Part shown: positions 38,729-48,115 of the stretch, piece after piece | Position numbering within the stretch: position 1 is the stretch's first letter | How the letters are laid out: every line of letters starts with the position of its first letter | NCBI GenBank assembly: GCA_000751295.2 | Contig: CCMO02000001.1 | Coordinates: 1,413,501 to 1,477,500 of the forward strand | DNA length: 64,000 bases | Source of the DNA: a bacterium YEK0313 | GTDB lineage: Bacteria; Pseudomonadota; Alphaproteobacteria; Rhizobiales; Phreatobacteraceae | Reading direction: 5' to 3' | Notes under the pieces: model-generated | The model's input: the letters and a program-made list of their open reading frames with translations, nothing else | What the model was told of the DNA's origin: nothing | Database searches by the model: none | Position numbers and translations under genes: made by a program

Positions 38729-39574
38729 ATGACCAGGATCGCGCTTGCAGCAACCCTCGCCGGCCTCATTGCGGCCGGCCCGGCCTTCGCCCAGGGCTGG
38801 TACGAGCCCGACGGCTATGGCTATGACGGCCCGGCGCGGGCCGGCCGCGCCCGGCCGGTGCCGGAAAGCCATCCGCGCACAGCCTATCCGGAGACCGACT
38901 ATTACGGGCGGCCCGTGCCCGGCCGGCGCGGCGCGGTCGGCGGCGGCTTCATCGAATATCTCTACGAGGGCGGCGAGCCGCCTCCGCCGCCGCGCGGCAC
39001 GCGCATCGTGCCGCGCGGTACGCCGTCCCCCTATGCCGATATCGAGGGCCGGGTCGTGCCGCTCCGGCGGATCGGCCGGATGCCCGATTTCAACGACATG
39101 CCGGTGGAACCGGGCGCGCCGCGCGGCATGCATCCGCGCTTCCTGCCGCAGGTCGTGCGCTACCAGACCAGCCAGCGTCCCGGCACCATCGTCATCGATA
39201 CCCGCGAGCGTTTCCTCTATCTCGTCGAGCCCGGCGGCATGGCGCGCCGCTACGGCGTCGGCGTCGGCCGCCCGGGCTTCGGCTGGACCGGCAGCAAGGT
39301 GATCACCCGCAAGGCCGAATGGCCGGACTGGCGCCCGCCGGCCGACATGCTGCGGCGACGGCCCGACCTGCCGCGCTTCATGGCCGGTGGCCCGGACAAT
39401 CCGCTCGGCGCCCGCGCCCTCTATCTCGGCTCCTCGCTCTACCGCATCCACGGCTCCAACGAGCCGCACACGATCGGCACCTATGTCTCGTCCGGCTGCT
39501 TCCGCATGCGCAACGAGGACGTGGTCGATCTTTATCAGCGCGTCAGGGTCGGCACGCGGGTGGTGGTGATGTGA
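38729..39574 (+). CDS. L,D-transpeptidase (YkuD domain), secreted
   Basis: A 281-residue periplasmic enzyme that forms or remodels 3-3 peptidoglycan cross-links or anchors proteins. The signal peptide is MTRIALAATLAGLIAAGPAFA. A Gly/Tyr/Pro-rich linker follows to about residue 95. The YkuD domain has TIVIDTRERFLYLVEPGG, the HGSNEP motif, and the catalytic cysteine in SSGCFRM (Cys257). The conserved His and Ser residues around it are present. I chose ATG 38729 because the signal peptide starts there; the ATG at 38597 adds 44 residues without known features. Confidence 0.93.
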   Translation: MTRIALAATLAGLIAAGPAFAQGWYEPDGYGYDGPARAGRARPVPESHPRTAYPETDYYGRPVPGRRGAVGGGFIEYLYEGGEPPPPPRGTRIVPRGTPSPYADIEGRVVPLRRIGRMPDFNDMPVEPGAPRGMHPRFLPQVVRYQTSQRPGTIVIDTRERFLYLVEPGGMARRYGVGVGRPGFGWTGSKVITRKAEWPDWRPPADMLRRRPDLPRFMAGGPDNPLGARALYLGSSLYRIHGSNEPHTIGTYVSSGCFRMRNEDVVDLYQRVRVGTRVVVM

Positions 39575-39706
39575 GCCCCCGCCTGCCGGCGGGCGGCTCG
39601 GGCCGCAGCGAATGTGAGGGATGCGGGCGCGCCGGTTGTGCGCGCCGGCTGCGCTGATATCGTCCTTATCGAATTTTTACGGCCGCCCGTGCCTTCGGAG
39701 ACCATC

Positions 39707-41074
39707 ATGTCCAAAGCCTCCGCGCTGCGTCTTGTCGATTCCGATCCGGTCGGCACCTCCACGGTGCCGAACGATCTCGAAGCCTTCTGGATGCCGTTCA
39801 CCTCGAACCGCGCCTTCAAGGCCCGCCCGCGCCTGATCGCCCGCGCCAAGGACGTGCACTACTACACGCCCGAGGGCCGGCCGGTGATGGACGGCACGGC
39901 GGGCCTGTGGTGCTCCAATGCCGGCCATAGCCGCGACCCGATCGTCCAGGCGATCCAGAAGCAGGCCGCCGAGCTCGACTATGCGCCCTCGTTCCAGTAC
40001 GGCCATCCCAAGGCCTTCGAACTGGCGAGCCGCATCGCGGCGCTCGCGCCCGGCGATCTCGACCATGTCTTCTTCTGCAATTCCGGGTCGGAAGCCGCCG
40101 ATACCGCGCTGAAGATCGCGCTCGCCTACTGGAATGTCCGCGGCAAGGGCTCGAAGACCCGGCTGATCGGCCGCGAGCGCGGCTATCACGGCGTCGGCTT
40201 CGGCGGCATCACGGTCGGCGGCATCGTGCCGAACCGCAAGTTCTTCGGCTCGCTGCTGGCCGGCGCCGATCACCTGCCGCACACCTACAATCGCGAGGAG
40301 CAGCGCTTCTCGGTCGGCGAGCCGGAATGGGGCGCCCATCTCGCCGACGAACTGGAGCGGATCGTCGCGCTGCACGACGCCTCGACCATCGCCGCCGTCA
40401 TCGTCGAGCCGATGGCCGGCTCGACCGGCGTGCTGCCGGCGCCCAAGGGTTATCTGAAGCGCCTGCGCGAGCTCTGCACCAAGCACGACATCCTGCTCAT
40501 CTTCGACGAGGTCATCACCGGCTTCGGCCGTCTCGGCCACGCCTTCGCTTCCGAGCGCTACGGCGTCACGCCCGACCTCCTGACCTTCGCCAAGGGCGTC
40601 ACCAACGCGGCCGCCCCGATGGGCGGCGTCATTGCCCGCAAGGGCATCTACGACACCTTCATGACCGGGCCGGAACATGTGGTGGAGCTGTTCCACGGCT
40701 ATACCTATTCGGCCCATCCGCTCGCCTGCGCGGCGGGCCTCGCCACGCTCGACATCTATCGCGACGAAGGGCTGTTCGAGCGGGCCAAGACGCTGGAACC
40801 GCTCTGGGCCGAAGCCGTGATGACGCTGAAGTCCAAGCCGGGCGTGCTCGACATCCGCCAGGTCGGCCTCACTGCGGCCATCGATTTCGAGGGCTACAAG
40901 GACGCGCCGGGCAAGCGCGGCTTTGCCGCCATCGAGCATTCCTTCCACGAGGAGGGCCTGATGATCCGCACCGCCGGCGACGGCATCGTGCTGACGCCGC
41001 CGCTGATCGTCAGCGAAAGCCAGATCGCGGAGCTGGTCGAGAAGGCCGGCCGGGTGATCGAGGCGACGGCCTGA
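39707..41074 (+). CDS. Omega-amino acid (beta-alanine):pyruvate aminotransferase
   Basis: A 455-residue class III PLP aminotransferase. The FWMPFTSNRAFK stretch at residues 27-38 is characteristic of omega-amino acid:pyruvate transaminases. PLP-binding features are FFCNSGSEAADTALKIA, the aspartate in LLIFDEVITGFGR and Lys296 in FAKGVTNAAAPMGG. It would transfer an amino group from beta-alanine or a similar amine to pyruvate. The ATG at 39707 starts the conserved part. The gene appears monocistronic and ends at a strong terminator. Confidence 0.9.
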   Translation: MSKASALRLVDSDPVGTSTVPNDLEAFWMPFTSNRAFKARPRLIARAKDVHYYTPEGRPVMDGTAGLWCSNAGHSRDPIVQAIQKQAAELDYAPSFQYGHPKAFELASRIAALAPGDLDHVFFCNSGSEAADTALKIALAYWNVRGKGSKTRLIGRERGYHGVGFGGITVGGIVPNRKFFGSLLAGADHLPHTYNREEQRFSVGEPEWGAHLADELERIVALHDASTIAAVIVEPMAGSTGVLPAPKGYLKRLRELCTKHDILLIFDEVITGFGRLGHAFASERYGVTPDLLTFAKGVTNAAAPMGGVIARKGIYDTFMTGPEHVVELFHGYTYSAHPLACAAGLATLDIYRDEGLFERAKTLEPLWAEAVMTLKSKPGVLDIRQVGLTAAIDFEGYKDAPGKRGFAAIEHSFHEEGLMIRTAGDGIVLTPPLIVSESQIAELVEKAGRVIEATA

Positions 41075-41100
41075 CGCCGCGATCGCCCACCCGACAATGA

Positions 41101-41125
41101 CCCCGGCCCTGCGGCCGGGGTTTTT
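41101..41125 (+). terminator. Strong Rho-independent terminator
   Basis: CCCCGGCC-CTGC-GGCCGGGG is an 8-bp perfect stem with a four-base loop, followed directly by TTTTT and then GTTTG. It lies 27 bases after the aminotransferase stop. It is the clearest intrinsic terminator in the window. On the other strand the preceding sequence is not A-rich enough for bidirectional use. Confidence 0.85.
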
Positions 41126-41242
41126 GTTTGCAGGGAAGCGACTGAAGCGTCTCGACGCGCAGCGGGCATCGGCTCGCCTGAAGAAATCGCCTCAGGACAG
41201 CCGCTTGGAGGCTTTCCGCGCTCCCAAGAGACGGCGAAGGCG

Positions 41243-44200
41243 CTATGGCGCCGCGCCCGCGCCGTCGAGCCGATGCAGCCGCACCGCCGGGCACACCTTC
41301 CGGGCAATGTCGCAGAGATGCTGGTGATGGGTGAGGTAGATCACCTGGCCGGCCCGCGCCATGTCCGCGAACAGCCGGAAGGCCTCCTCGGCACGGAAAT
41401 CGTCGAAAGTCTCCATGATGTCGTCGGCGATGAACGGCATCGCGCTGCGCGCCGCCGCGAACTCGTGATAGCCCGCGACGCGCAGGGCGAGATAGAGCTG
41501 GAAGCGCGTGCCTTTCGAGAGCTCGCTCGCGACCTTCGAGCCGCCGCCGCGCGCGAGCGCGATGAGCGTCTCGCCATCCTTGCCCGGCTGGGCGGCGAGG
41601 CCAGCATAGGCGCCGCGGCTCATGGTGCGGAACGCTTCCGAGGCGCGCGCCATCATCGCGCTGCGATGCCGCTCGCGATAGCTGGCGAGCGCCCGCTCCG
41701 TCGCCGCGACGCCGGCGCGCAGCGCGAGATAACGCATCGCGCCGTCCTCGATCTCCAGCAAGGTCGTGCGTCGTTTCTCCTCGATATCCGCGACCGCCTC
41801 GTCGGCGCCGATCGCCGCGACCCGGTCGATCGCGCCGGACCGCTCCGCGAACAGCTCCTGGCAGCGCCGGTCCTGGTCGTCGAAGCGGCTTTGCAAGGCG
41901 ATCAGCTCGGCTTCCAGCGCCGCGCGATCGGCGCTTTCGAGAATGCGCTCGGCACTGGCGAGATCGACGGTTCGCAAGGCCTCGAGGATCTCCGCCTCGG
42001 CCGTCGCGGCGGCCTGGCGCAGCTCGGCCCGCAGCACGTTGCCGGACAGCTTCTCGGCAATCTCGGCCAGCGACGAGACGGCGAACAGCCTCATCATCGG
42101 CTGCTTCCGCTGCGCGAGAATGGCCGAAGCCTCGGCGAGCTCGCGCCGCCGCGCTTCGGCTTCCGCCAGCCGGGCGCGCAGCGTAGCGCGCTGGGCCGCC
42201 GCGGCGCCGGCCTGCCGGACCGCCTCGCCAATGCGTTGCGCCAGCTCCAATGCCGGCGCCGCCGCGTCCGCCAGCCCCAGCGATGCGGCAAGCGCGGCCA
42301 CCTCGTCCCGGAAGGCCGCCTGATCGGCCTCCATCTTGGCGATGCGATCGAGCAGGCCGGCGCGCTTCTCGAGCGCCGGCGCGAGATCGGCGATCGCCGC
42401 GAGAACCTCGCGCACGGCCCCGACGTCGGGCACCGCCGCGTCCTCGCCGAGCCAGCAGCTCCGGCACGTCGTCTCCCATGCCTCGGTCCAGTCGCGCAGC
42501 GCCGCCGCGGCCTCTGCCGCCGCGCGTTCACGGAGGCCGAGATGACGCTGCCGCTCGTCCCGCTCGGCGCGCAGGCGGCGCAGCTCGGCTTCGCCGTCGA
42601 GCGCCTCCTGCGCCGCGGACAGGACCGCGTCGAACCCTGCATCGGGCGCGATCGCAAGGCCGGCCCGGCCAACGGCGGCGCACAGCCTGTCCGTCTCCGC
42701 CGCAGCTTCGGCGACGATGGCCCGCAGATCACGCTCGGCGCTGCGAAGCGCCTCCCGAGCCTCCAGCGCGCTCTTCCGGCGGGAGAGCCAGTCCTCCAGC
42801 ACCGGCAGGGCAGGAGCCGGAGCGAAACAGGGTGACATCGCACGGGCCGCGTCCGCAACCGCCATGTCGAGCGCGTGCAGAGCCCCGGCGGCACGATCCG
42901 CAAGCTCGGCCGCGCGGGCGAGCTCCGCCTCCGCCATGGCCAGGGCGTGCCGGTTCTGGTGCAGTTTCGCCAGCTCGGTCATGTGCGTGAAACGGGCTGC
43001 GCCGACGATGTCGTCCTGGCGCAGCACCAATTCGAAATGATCGGCCGACGACGCGTCGAGCGCCCGCCGGTGAGCCGCCCAGGCCTGCTCGCGCCGCGCC
43101 CGGATCGCGGCGGCCTCCTGATCGGTGACGACGCCCGTCAGCGAGGCGAGGCTGGTGTGCTCGGCCTCGAGCTGGCGGGTCCGGGTCGTCAATCGTTCGA
43201 TCTCGGCGCGATGTCCGGCTTGCGCGACCTCCAATGCGCTGCGCTCCGACCTCCAGCGCTGCAGCATGTCGGGGGTCGGGCAGGCCATGCCGACGAGCTC
43301 GTCCGCCTCGCCCTGCCAGGGCCGCAGTGCGGCGAGGCGATCGGCGAGCTCCTCGCGCGCTTCGGCGCGGATACGCTCGGCATGGCGGCGGCGGGCCTGG
43401 TTGTCGGCGGACCGCATCGCGGTGACGGTGGCGGCCAGCGCTGCCATGGCATCGTCGCGCTCGCGCGCCTCGGATGCCGCGAGCGTCGCATCCGGCAGCC
43501 TCGAGACGATCTCCGCGAGGCGATCCTTGGCTTCGCCGAGCTCCTTGGTGGCGTTGCGGACCGCCGCATCGACGCCCGAGCGCGCCTCGATCAGCGCGCG
43601 CAGCCGGCCGGCCGTCGCTGCTTTCAGCAGCAGGCGGCGCGGCTCGGGCTCGCCGGCCCGCCCGAGACGCTCGAGGATCCCCGCGATCGAAAGATCGAGC
43701 TCGCGCAGTTCCAACCGCTTGTTCGGAACATCCATCTCCGCCGTCACATGACGCGCGCGCTGGTCGCCGTGGCGCTCCATCCGGTCGACCAGGTGCAGAG
43801 CCGCTTCGTCCACGACGACGGCGCCAAGCTCCTGCGTCAGCCTTTCGATCTCCTCGGCATTGGCCTTGACCTGTACGCCAAGCGCGATCTCCTCCCGTTG
43901 CAGGCCGGGAAGCTGGCCGACCCAATGCTGTGGCGCCTCGGGCGTCGCGGCGAGCGGCGCGAGGCGCGCGCGCAGTTCGCGCAACGCCGTCAGGCGCGGC
44001 AGGGCCGCGAGGTGATGCCTGATCTCGTCGAGGCGCGTCTGGATCAGCGTGCGCTCGGCGATCCCCTCGTCATAGCGCGATGCCGCCCGGTCCCGCGCCT
44101 CGACGAGACGGGCATGATCCGAGGCCAGCGTGTCCAGGCGCTCGCGTTCGGATTTCAGCTCCGCGAGCCGGGCCTTGAGATCGACGAGCGCACCGCCGCG

Positions 44201-44737
44201 CGCGCGATATCGGTAGAAGCCGTCCGCCTCGCTCCTGAGATCGATCAGCTTCTGGCTGAGATGGGCAAGGCCGGTGCTGGCGGAGAACAGGAGCCGACCC
44301 AGATCCCCCTTGCTCGCCAGAATGCTCTCGCCGCCCTTTTCGAGCGTCTCGTCGTCGAGCGAGAACATGGTGCGATAGGCATCGCGCTCGATGCCGCCGA
44401 GCCCGGCGCGGATCGCGCTTTCCGCCAGCGGCCGATCCTCGGCGTCGAGCAGGCTGTTCTGGGCGCGCTTGATGCGCCTGAAGTCCCGCGTCTCGCCGTC
44501 AATGTCGAGCGCTCCGCCGACACGCATGGTCGAATAGGGATGGAGGAAGTCGAACGGGCTCTGCGCTCCGATGCCGAACAGGAGATCGAGAAAGGCGGCG
44601 AGCGCCGTCGATTTGCCGGCTTCGTTCGGACCATAGACGATATGCAGGTCCGGCTCTCCGGGCACGCATTCGCCGAAGTCGATGCTGTGATCGGTGAACT
44701 TGCCGTAGCGGGTCAGGTCGAGGCGGCGGAGGCGCAT
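41243..44737 (-). CDS. SMC-like AAA ATPase, YhaN family
   Basis: A 1164-residue protein with split ATPase ends and a long coiled-coil middle, like SbcC/Rad50 and YhaN. Walker A GPNEAGKST is at residues 36-44. The N-terminal lobe contains FDFLHPYSTMRVGGALDIDG and MFSLDDETLEKGGESILASKGDLG, sequences typical of YhaN. Coiled-coil segments rich in Ala, Glu, Arg and Leu fill about residues 190-1000. The C-terminal lobe has Walker B MPFIADDIMETFDDFRAEEA and the switch histidines in YLTHHQHL. It is encoded 3 bases after the YhaO-like nuclease gene and should act with it on DNA ends or structures. Confidence 0.9.
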   Translation of the reverse strand: MRLRRLDLTRYGKFTDHSIDFGECVPGEPDLHIVYGPNEAGKSTALAAFLDLLFGIGAQSPFDFLHPYSTMRVGGALDIDGETRDFRRIKRAQNSLLDAEDRPLAESAIRAGLGGIERDAYRTMFSLDDETLEKGGESILASKGDLGRLLFSASTGLAHLSQKLIDLRSEADGFYRYRARGGALVDLKARLAELKSERERLDTLASDHARLVEARDRAASRYDEGIAERTLIQTRLDEIRHHLAALPRLTALRELRARLAPLAATPEAPQHWVGQLPGLQREEIALGVQVKANAEEIERLTQELGAVVVDEAALHLVDRMERHGDQRARHVTAEMDVPNKRLELRELDLSIAGILERLGRAGEPEPRRLLLKAATAGRLRALIEARSGVDAAVRNATKELGEAKDRLAEIVSRLPDATLAASEARERDDAMAALAATVTAMRSADNQARRRHAERIRAEAREELADRLAALRPWQGEADELVGMACPTPDMLQRWRSERSALEVAQAGHRAEIERLTTRTRQLEAEHTSLASLTGVVTDQEAAAIRARREQAWAAHRRALDASSADHFELVLRQDDIVGAARFTHMTELAKLHQNRHALAMAEAELARAAELADRAAGALHALDMAVADAARAMSPCFAPAPALPVLEDWLSRRKSALEAREALRSAERDLRAIVAEAAAETDRLCAAVGRAGLAIAPDAGFDAVLSAAQEALDGEAELRRLRAERDERQRHLGLRERAAAEAAAALRDWTEAWETTCRSCWLGEDAAVPDVGAVREVLAAIADLAPALEKRAGLLDRIAKMEADQAAFRDEVAALAASLGLADAAAPALELAQRIGEAVRQAGAAAAQRATLRARLAEAEARRRELAEASAILAQRKQPMMRLFAVSSLAEIAEKLSGNVLRAELRQAAATAEAEILEALRTVDLASAERILESADRAALEAELIALQSRFDDQDRRCQELFAERSGAIDRVAAIGADEAVADIEEKRRTTLLEIEDGAMRYLALRAGVAATERALASYRERHRSAMMARASEAFRTMSRGAYAGLAAQPGKDGETLIALARGGGSKVASELSKGTRFQLYLALRVAGYHEFAAARSAMPFIADDIMETFDDFRAEEAFRLFADMARAGQVIYLTHHQHLCDIARKVCPAVRLHRLDGAGAAP

Positions 44738-44740
44738 GGG

Positions 44741-46006
44741 TCAGGCGCTTCCATCCGCGGCTTCGAGCCGCGCCATGACGCTTTCGGCGCCTTCGCCGGC
44801 GAGGCGCGCCAGCGTGTTCCGGAATGCGGCCTCGTCCAGGCCGAGGACATCGCGGCATTCGGCCGGAAGCTGCGCTCGCAGCTCTTCGGCCATGGCGGCC
44901 AGCTCGGCCTGAAAGGAATCCGAGGCCAGGATCTCATCGGTCATCAGGCGGTGGAGCTCGGCGAGCGGGTCGGCCGACGACTGCGTTGTCCGGGCCGGCG
45001 GCTCGCAGGCGACCTCCAGCTTTTCGACCCAGCAGGCGCCGATCGCCGCGGCACGCTGATCGGCTTCCGTCTTCAGCAGGTCGAGATCGCGCCGGATGCG
45101 CCATGCGAGCGGCGTCGTTCCGGTCAGCGTCAGGCGCGTGACGAGCTGTTCCGAGCGGGCGGCCTGCCGTTCCCTGTCCAGCCTGCGCGTGATCGCGCCG
45201 ACGAGATCGCGCCAGTCCTCGAGCCCGGCGACATCGACGGCCACCCGCTCGAACTGGGCGATGCTGGTCTGGCGCTCCTCGACATGGACCACGCGATTGT
45301 CGTCGATGGCGACCAGCGTCACCGACTTGGCGCCGGCCTCGTTGATGTCGCGGCCCTGCGGCATGCCCGGCATCACCACCGCTCCTCCGCCCTCGGCGAC
45401 CGCGCGCTTGTGCACGTGGCCGAGCGCCCAGTAGTCGAAACCCGTGGCCTGCAGGTCGGCGAGACTGCACGGCGCGTAGCGGTCATGGCCGGGTGCGCCG
45501 CCGAGGCTGGTATGGAGCAGGCCGATATTGATCGCGCCGTCGGCAGCCGGCCGATATCGGCCGACGAGGCTTTCCGGCGCATGCGGTTGCGCAAAGCTCA
45601 GGCCATGAACGGCCACCGGGCGAAGGCCGGCGGCGCGGTCGAGCACGACCATTTCGGCGCGCGCGCCGAAGACCTTCACCGAATCGGGAAAGACGAGCTC
45701 CCGGGTGATCCGCGAGACGGCGTCGTGATTGCCCCGTATGATGAAGGACCGGATGCCGGCGGCGTGCAGGCGATGGAGCTGGTCGGCGAGGAAGCGCGCC
45801 GTCTTCATCGACGTCTGATCGCCGTCGTAGAGATCGCCCGCGATCAACAGGGCATCGACCCGTTCCTCGAGGCAGAGATCGATCGTCCGCACGAAGGCGC
45901 GACGGGTGGCATTGCCGATCAGCTCGGCGAGATCGGGGTCGCGCAGGGCCAACGAGCGAAGCGGCGAATCGAGGTGGATATCGGCCGTGTGAATGAAACG
46001 GAACAT
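44741..46006 (-). CDS. DNA repair exonuclease, YhaO/SbcD-like metallophosphoesterase
   Basis: A 421-residue protein with an N-terminal calcineurin-like phosphoesterase domain. The metal motifs are TADIHLDS (residues 7-14), GDLYDGD (57-63), GNHDA (92-96), LLHTSL and GHVHKR. This is the Mre11/SbcD arrangement. The C-terminal 170 residues are helical and probably bind the SMC partner. I chose ATG 46006 (MFRFIHTADIHLDS), where the domain starts; the frame extension to 46126 is unsupported. It is the first gene of a two-gene unit with the YhaN-like ATPase. Confidence 0.92.
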   Translation of the reverse strand: MFRFIHTADIHLDSPLRSLALRDPDLAELIGNATRRAFVRTIDLCLEERVDALLIAGDLYDGDQTSMKTARFLADQLHRLHAAGIRSFIIRGNHDAVSRITRELVFPDSVKVFGARAEMVVLDRAAGLRPVAVHGLSFAQPHAPESLVGRYRPAADGAINIGLLHTSLGGAPGHDRYAPCSLADLQATGFDYWALGHVHKRAVAEGGGAVVMPGMPQGRDINEAGAKSVTLVAIDDNRVVHVEERQTSIAQFERVAVDVAGLEDWRDLVGAITRRLDRERQAARSEQLVTRLTLTGTTPLAWRIRRDLDLLKTEADQRAAAIGACWVEKLEVACEPPARTTQSSADPLAELHRLMTDEILASDSFQAELAAMAEELRAQLPAECRDVLGLDEAAFRNTLARLAGEGAESVMARLEAADGSA

Positions 46007-46144
46007 GCTCAGCTGCCCTGAATCCGAAATGCGCCCGCAGCCGGCGGCGAGCGCGACGCGGCAGCGCGCGGCGATCGTGCGCGACCGGTTGCTGGCGGCA
46101 ATATCGCCAGGACGGACGAACCGCAAATCATCGCGGGAGCCGCC

Positions 46145-47179
46145 TCATCCGAAGGCAAGCTGAACCTTCATGGCCCGCGCACGGTCGGAGGCGAGCTCGA
46201 AAGCCTCGACCGCCTGGTCGAGCGGCAGCGTCGCCGAGATCAGCGGCCGCACATCGATGCGGCGCTCGCCGAGCATGGCGACGGCGTCGGCGAATTCGCC
46301 GTGGAATCGGAAGGTGCCACGCAATTCCAGCTCCTTGGCGACCACGATGCTGATCGGAATGATGAAGTCGCCGCCTGTGCCAACCTGGACGATGATGCCG
46401 CCGGGACGAAGTGCGACCAGGGCGCCGGCCAGAGCCTGGCTGTTACCCGAGGCTTCGAACAGCACGTCGAAGGTCCCCTTCTCCGCTTCGTAATCCTTCA
46501 GCCCGTCGGGTTCGGCTGCGGTATTGATTGCCCGGTCGAGGCCAAGCCGGCGCGCCATGGCGATGGGCGCCTCGGCAATGTCGGTCGCCACCACCTCCGC
46601 CGCCCCGCCGGCGCGGGCGGCGAGCGCGGCAAGAGCGCCGATCGGGCCGCAGCCGGTGACCAGAACCCGCCGGCCGGCGACACCGCCTGCCCGGTTCACG
46701 GCATGGAGACAGACGGCGAGCGGCTCGGCGCAGGCCGCTTCGCCCAGGCCGACATGATCGGCGACACGGTGTGCCTGGACGGCATCGCAGACCAGCACCT
46801 CGCGGAAAGCGCCCTGGACATGGGGAAAGGGCATGGCCGAACCGTAAAAGCGCATGTTGAGGCAATGATTGAACATGGCCTCGCGGCAATAGCGGCAGCC
46901 GCCGCAGGGCCGGCTCGGGCTGACCGCCACCCGGTCGCCAGGCTTCAGGCTGCCGACAGCCGTACCGACCGCCTCGACCACCCCGGCGATCTCGTGACCG
47001 AGGATCATCGGCTCCTTCAGCCGTACCGCGCCGAAGCCGCCCTGATGGTAATAGTGCAGGTCCGAGCCGCAAATGCCGCCGGCGGCGAGCCTGACCGCAA
47101 CCTCGTGCGGGCCCGGGGGCGCGATCGGCCGCTCCTCGATCCTGAGGTCGTGCGGCGCATGGATCACCAGTGCCTTCAT
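46145..47179 (-). CDS. Zinc alcohol dehydrogenase, L-idonate 5-dehydrogenase-like
   Basis: A 344-residue medium-chain zinc dehydrogenase. Catalytic zinc ligands are in GGICGSDLHYY and GHEIAGVVEAVG. The structural zinc cluster is CGGCRYCREAMFNHC (Cys positions 97, 100, 103, 111 approximately). The nucleotide-binding loop is VTGCGPIGALAALAARAGG. The FNHCLNMRFYGSAMPFPHVQGAF segment closely resembles L-idonate 5-dehydrogenases, which oxidise L-idonate to 5-ketogluconate. The divergent neighbour encodes a gluconate 5-dehydrogenase-like SDR, which supports that pathway. The ATG at 47179 is the family start. Confidence 0.88.
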   Translation of the reverse strand: MKALVIHAPHDLRIEERPIAPPGPHEVAVRLAAGGICGSDLHYYHQGGFGAVRLKEPMILGHEIAGVVEAVGTAVGSLKPGDRVAVSPSRPCGGCRYCREAMFNHCLNMRFYGSAMPFPHVQGAFREVLVCDAVQAHRVADHVGLGEAACAEPLAVCLHAVNRAGGVAGRRVLVTGCGPIGALAALAARAGGAAEVVATDIAEAPIAMARRLGLDRAINTAAEPDGLKDYEAEKGTFDVLFEASGNSQALAGALVALRPGGIIVQVGTGGDFIIPISIVVAKELELRGTFRFHGEFADAVAMLGERRIDVRPLISATLPLDQAVEAFELASDRARAMKVQLAFG

Positions 47180-47278
47180 GGGGCTCCTCGCGGCATGGCG
47201 GCTAGCCGGGGCGGCCGGCCTTCGCCATGCTAGCGTGACGCGCGCGGCCGGCGCAAAGGCGTAACGGAGACCCCGGAC

Positions 47279-48043
47279 ATGAGTTCGCATTTCGACATTT
47301 CCGGACGCACGGCGCTGGTCACCGGATCAAGCGCCGGCATCGGCTTCGCGCTGGCGCGCGGCCTTGCCCGGGCGGGTGCGCGCGTCGTGCTCAACGGCCG
47401 CGATGCCAGCCGGCTCCAGCAGGCCGCCGCCGCTCTTGCGGCAGAAGGCCTCTCCGTCGAAAGCCTTGCCTTCGACGTGACCGACCCGGCGGCGGTGAGC
47501 GCGGCGGTCGCGCGCATCGAGGCCGATATCGGCGCCATCGACATTCTCGTCAACAATGCCGGCATTCAGCGCCGGATGCCGCTCGACAGCTTTCCCGAGG
47601 CCACCTGGCGCGAGCTGATGGCGACCAATCTCGACAGCGTCTTCTATGTCGCGAAGGCGGTGGCCGGCGCCATGATCGCGCGCCGCTCCGGCGCCATCGT
47701 CAATATCTGCTCGGTGCAGAGCGAGCTCGGCCGGCCGTCCATCGCGCCCTATGCCGCCTCCAAGGGGGCGGTGAAGATGCTGACCAAGGGCATGGCCATC
47801 GACTGGGGCAAGCACGGCATCCGCGTCAACGGCCTCGGGCCGGGCTATTTCAAGACCGAGCTCAACCAGGCTCTCGTCGACGATCCCGCCTTTTCCGCCT
47901 GGCTGACCGCGCGCACGCCGCTCGGCCGCTGGGGCGAGGTCGAGGAGCTGGTCGGCGCCTGCCTGTTCCTGGTGTCGCCGGCGGCGAGCTTCGTCACCGG
48001 CCATGTGCTCTATGTCGACGGCGGCGTCACCGCTCAGCTCTAG
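47279..48043 (+). CDS. SDR family oxidoreductase, gluconate 5-dehydrogenase-like
   Basis: A 254-residue classical short-chain dehydrogenase. The cofactor motif is TGSSAGIGFALARGLARAG (residues 15-33), followed by NNAGIQRRMPLDSF. The catalytic residues are Ser in NICSVQSELGRP and YxxxK in YAASKGAVKMLTKGMAIDWG. The C-terminus FVTGHVLYVDGGVTAQL is typical. The GIQRRMPL and IRVNGLGPGYFKTELNQAL sequences resemble gluconate 5-dehydrogenase (IdnO), which reduces 5-ketogluconate to gluconate. It is divergent from the L-idonate dehydrogenase-like gene across a 99-base shared promoter region. Confidence 0.88.
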   Translation: MSSHFDISGRTALVTGSSAGIGFALARGLARAGARVVLNGRDASRLQQAAAALAAEGLSVESLAFDVTDPAAVSAAVARIEADIGAIDILVNNAGIQRRMPLDSFPEATWRELMATNLDSVFYVAKAVAGAMIARRSGAIVNICSVQSELGRPSIAPYAASKGAVKMLTKGMAIDWGKHGIRVNGLGPGYFKTELNQALVDDPAFSAWLTARTPLGRWGEVEELVGACLFLVSPAASFVTGHVLYVDGGVTAQL

Positions 48044-48054
48044 GATCCTGTCTT

Positions 48055-48102
48055 GGCGCGTTTTCTTCGCACGAAGCGGTTCCCGCTTCGCTTGAAAACG
48101 CC
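48055..48102. repeat. Palindromic intergenic element of Hyphomicrobiales type
   Basis: This element has two nested stems. The outer arms are GCGTTTTC (48058-48065) and GAAAACGC (48094-48101). The inner arms are CGAAGCGG (48072-48079) and CCGCTTCG (48083-48090). The layout closely resembles a dispersed hairpin repeat that I recall from many Rhizobiales intergenic regions. It lies between two convergent genes, where it may end both transcripts. No second copy was noticed in this window. Confidence 0.6.
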
Positions 48103-48115
48103 ATGACGACGCGCC

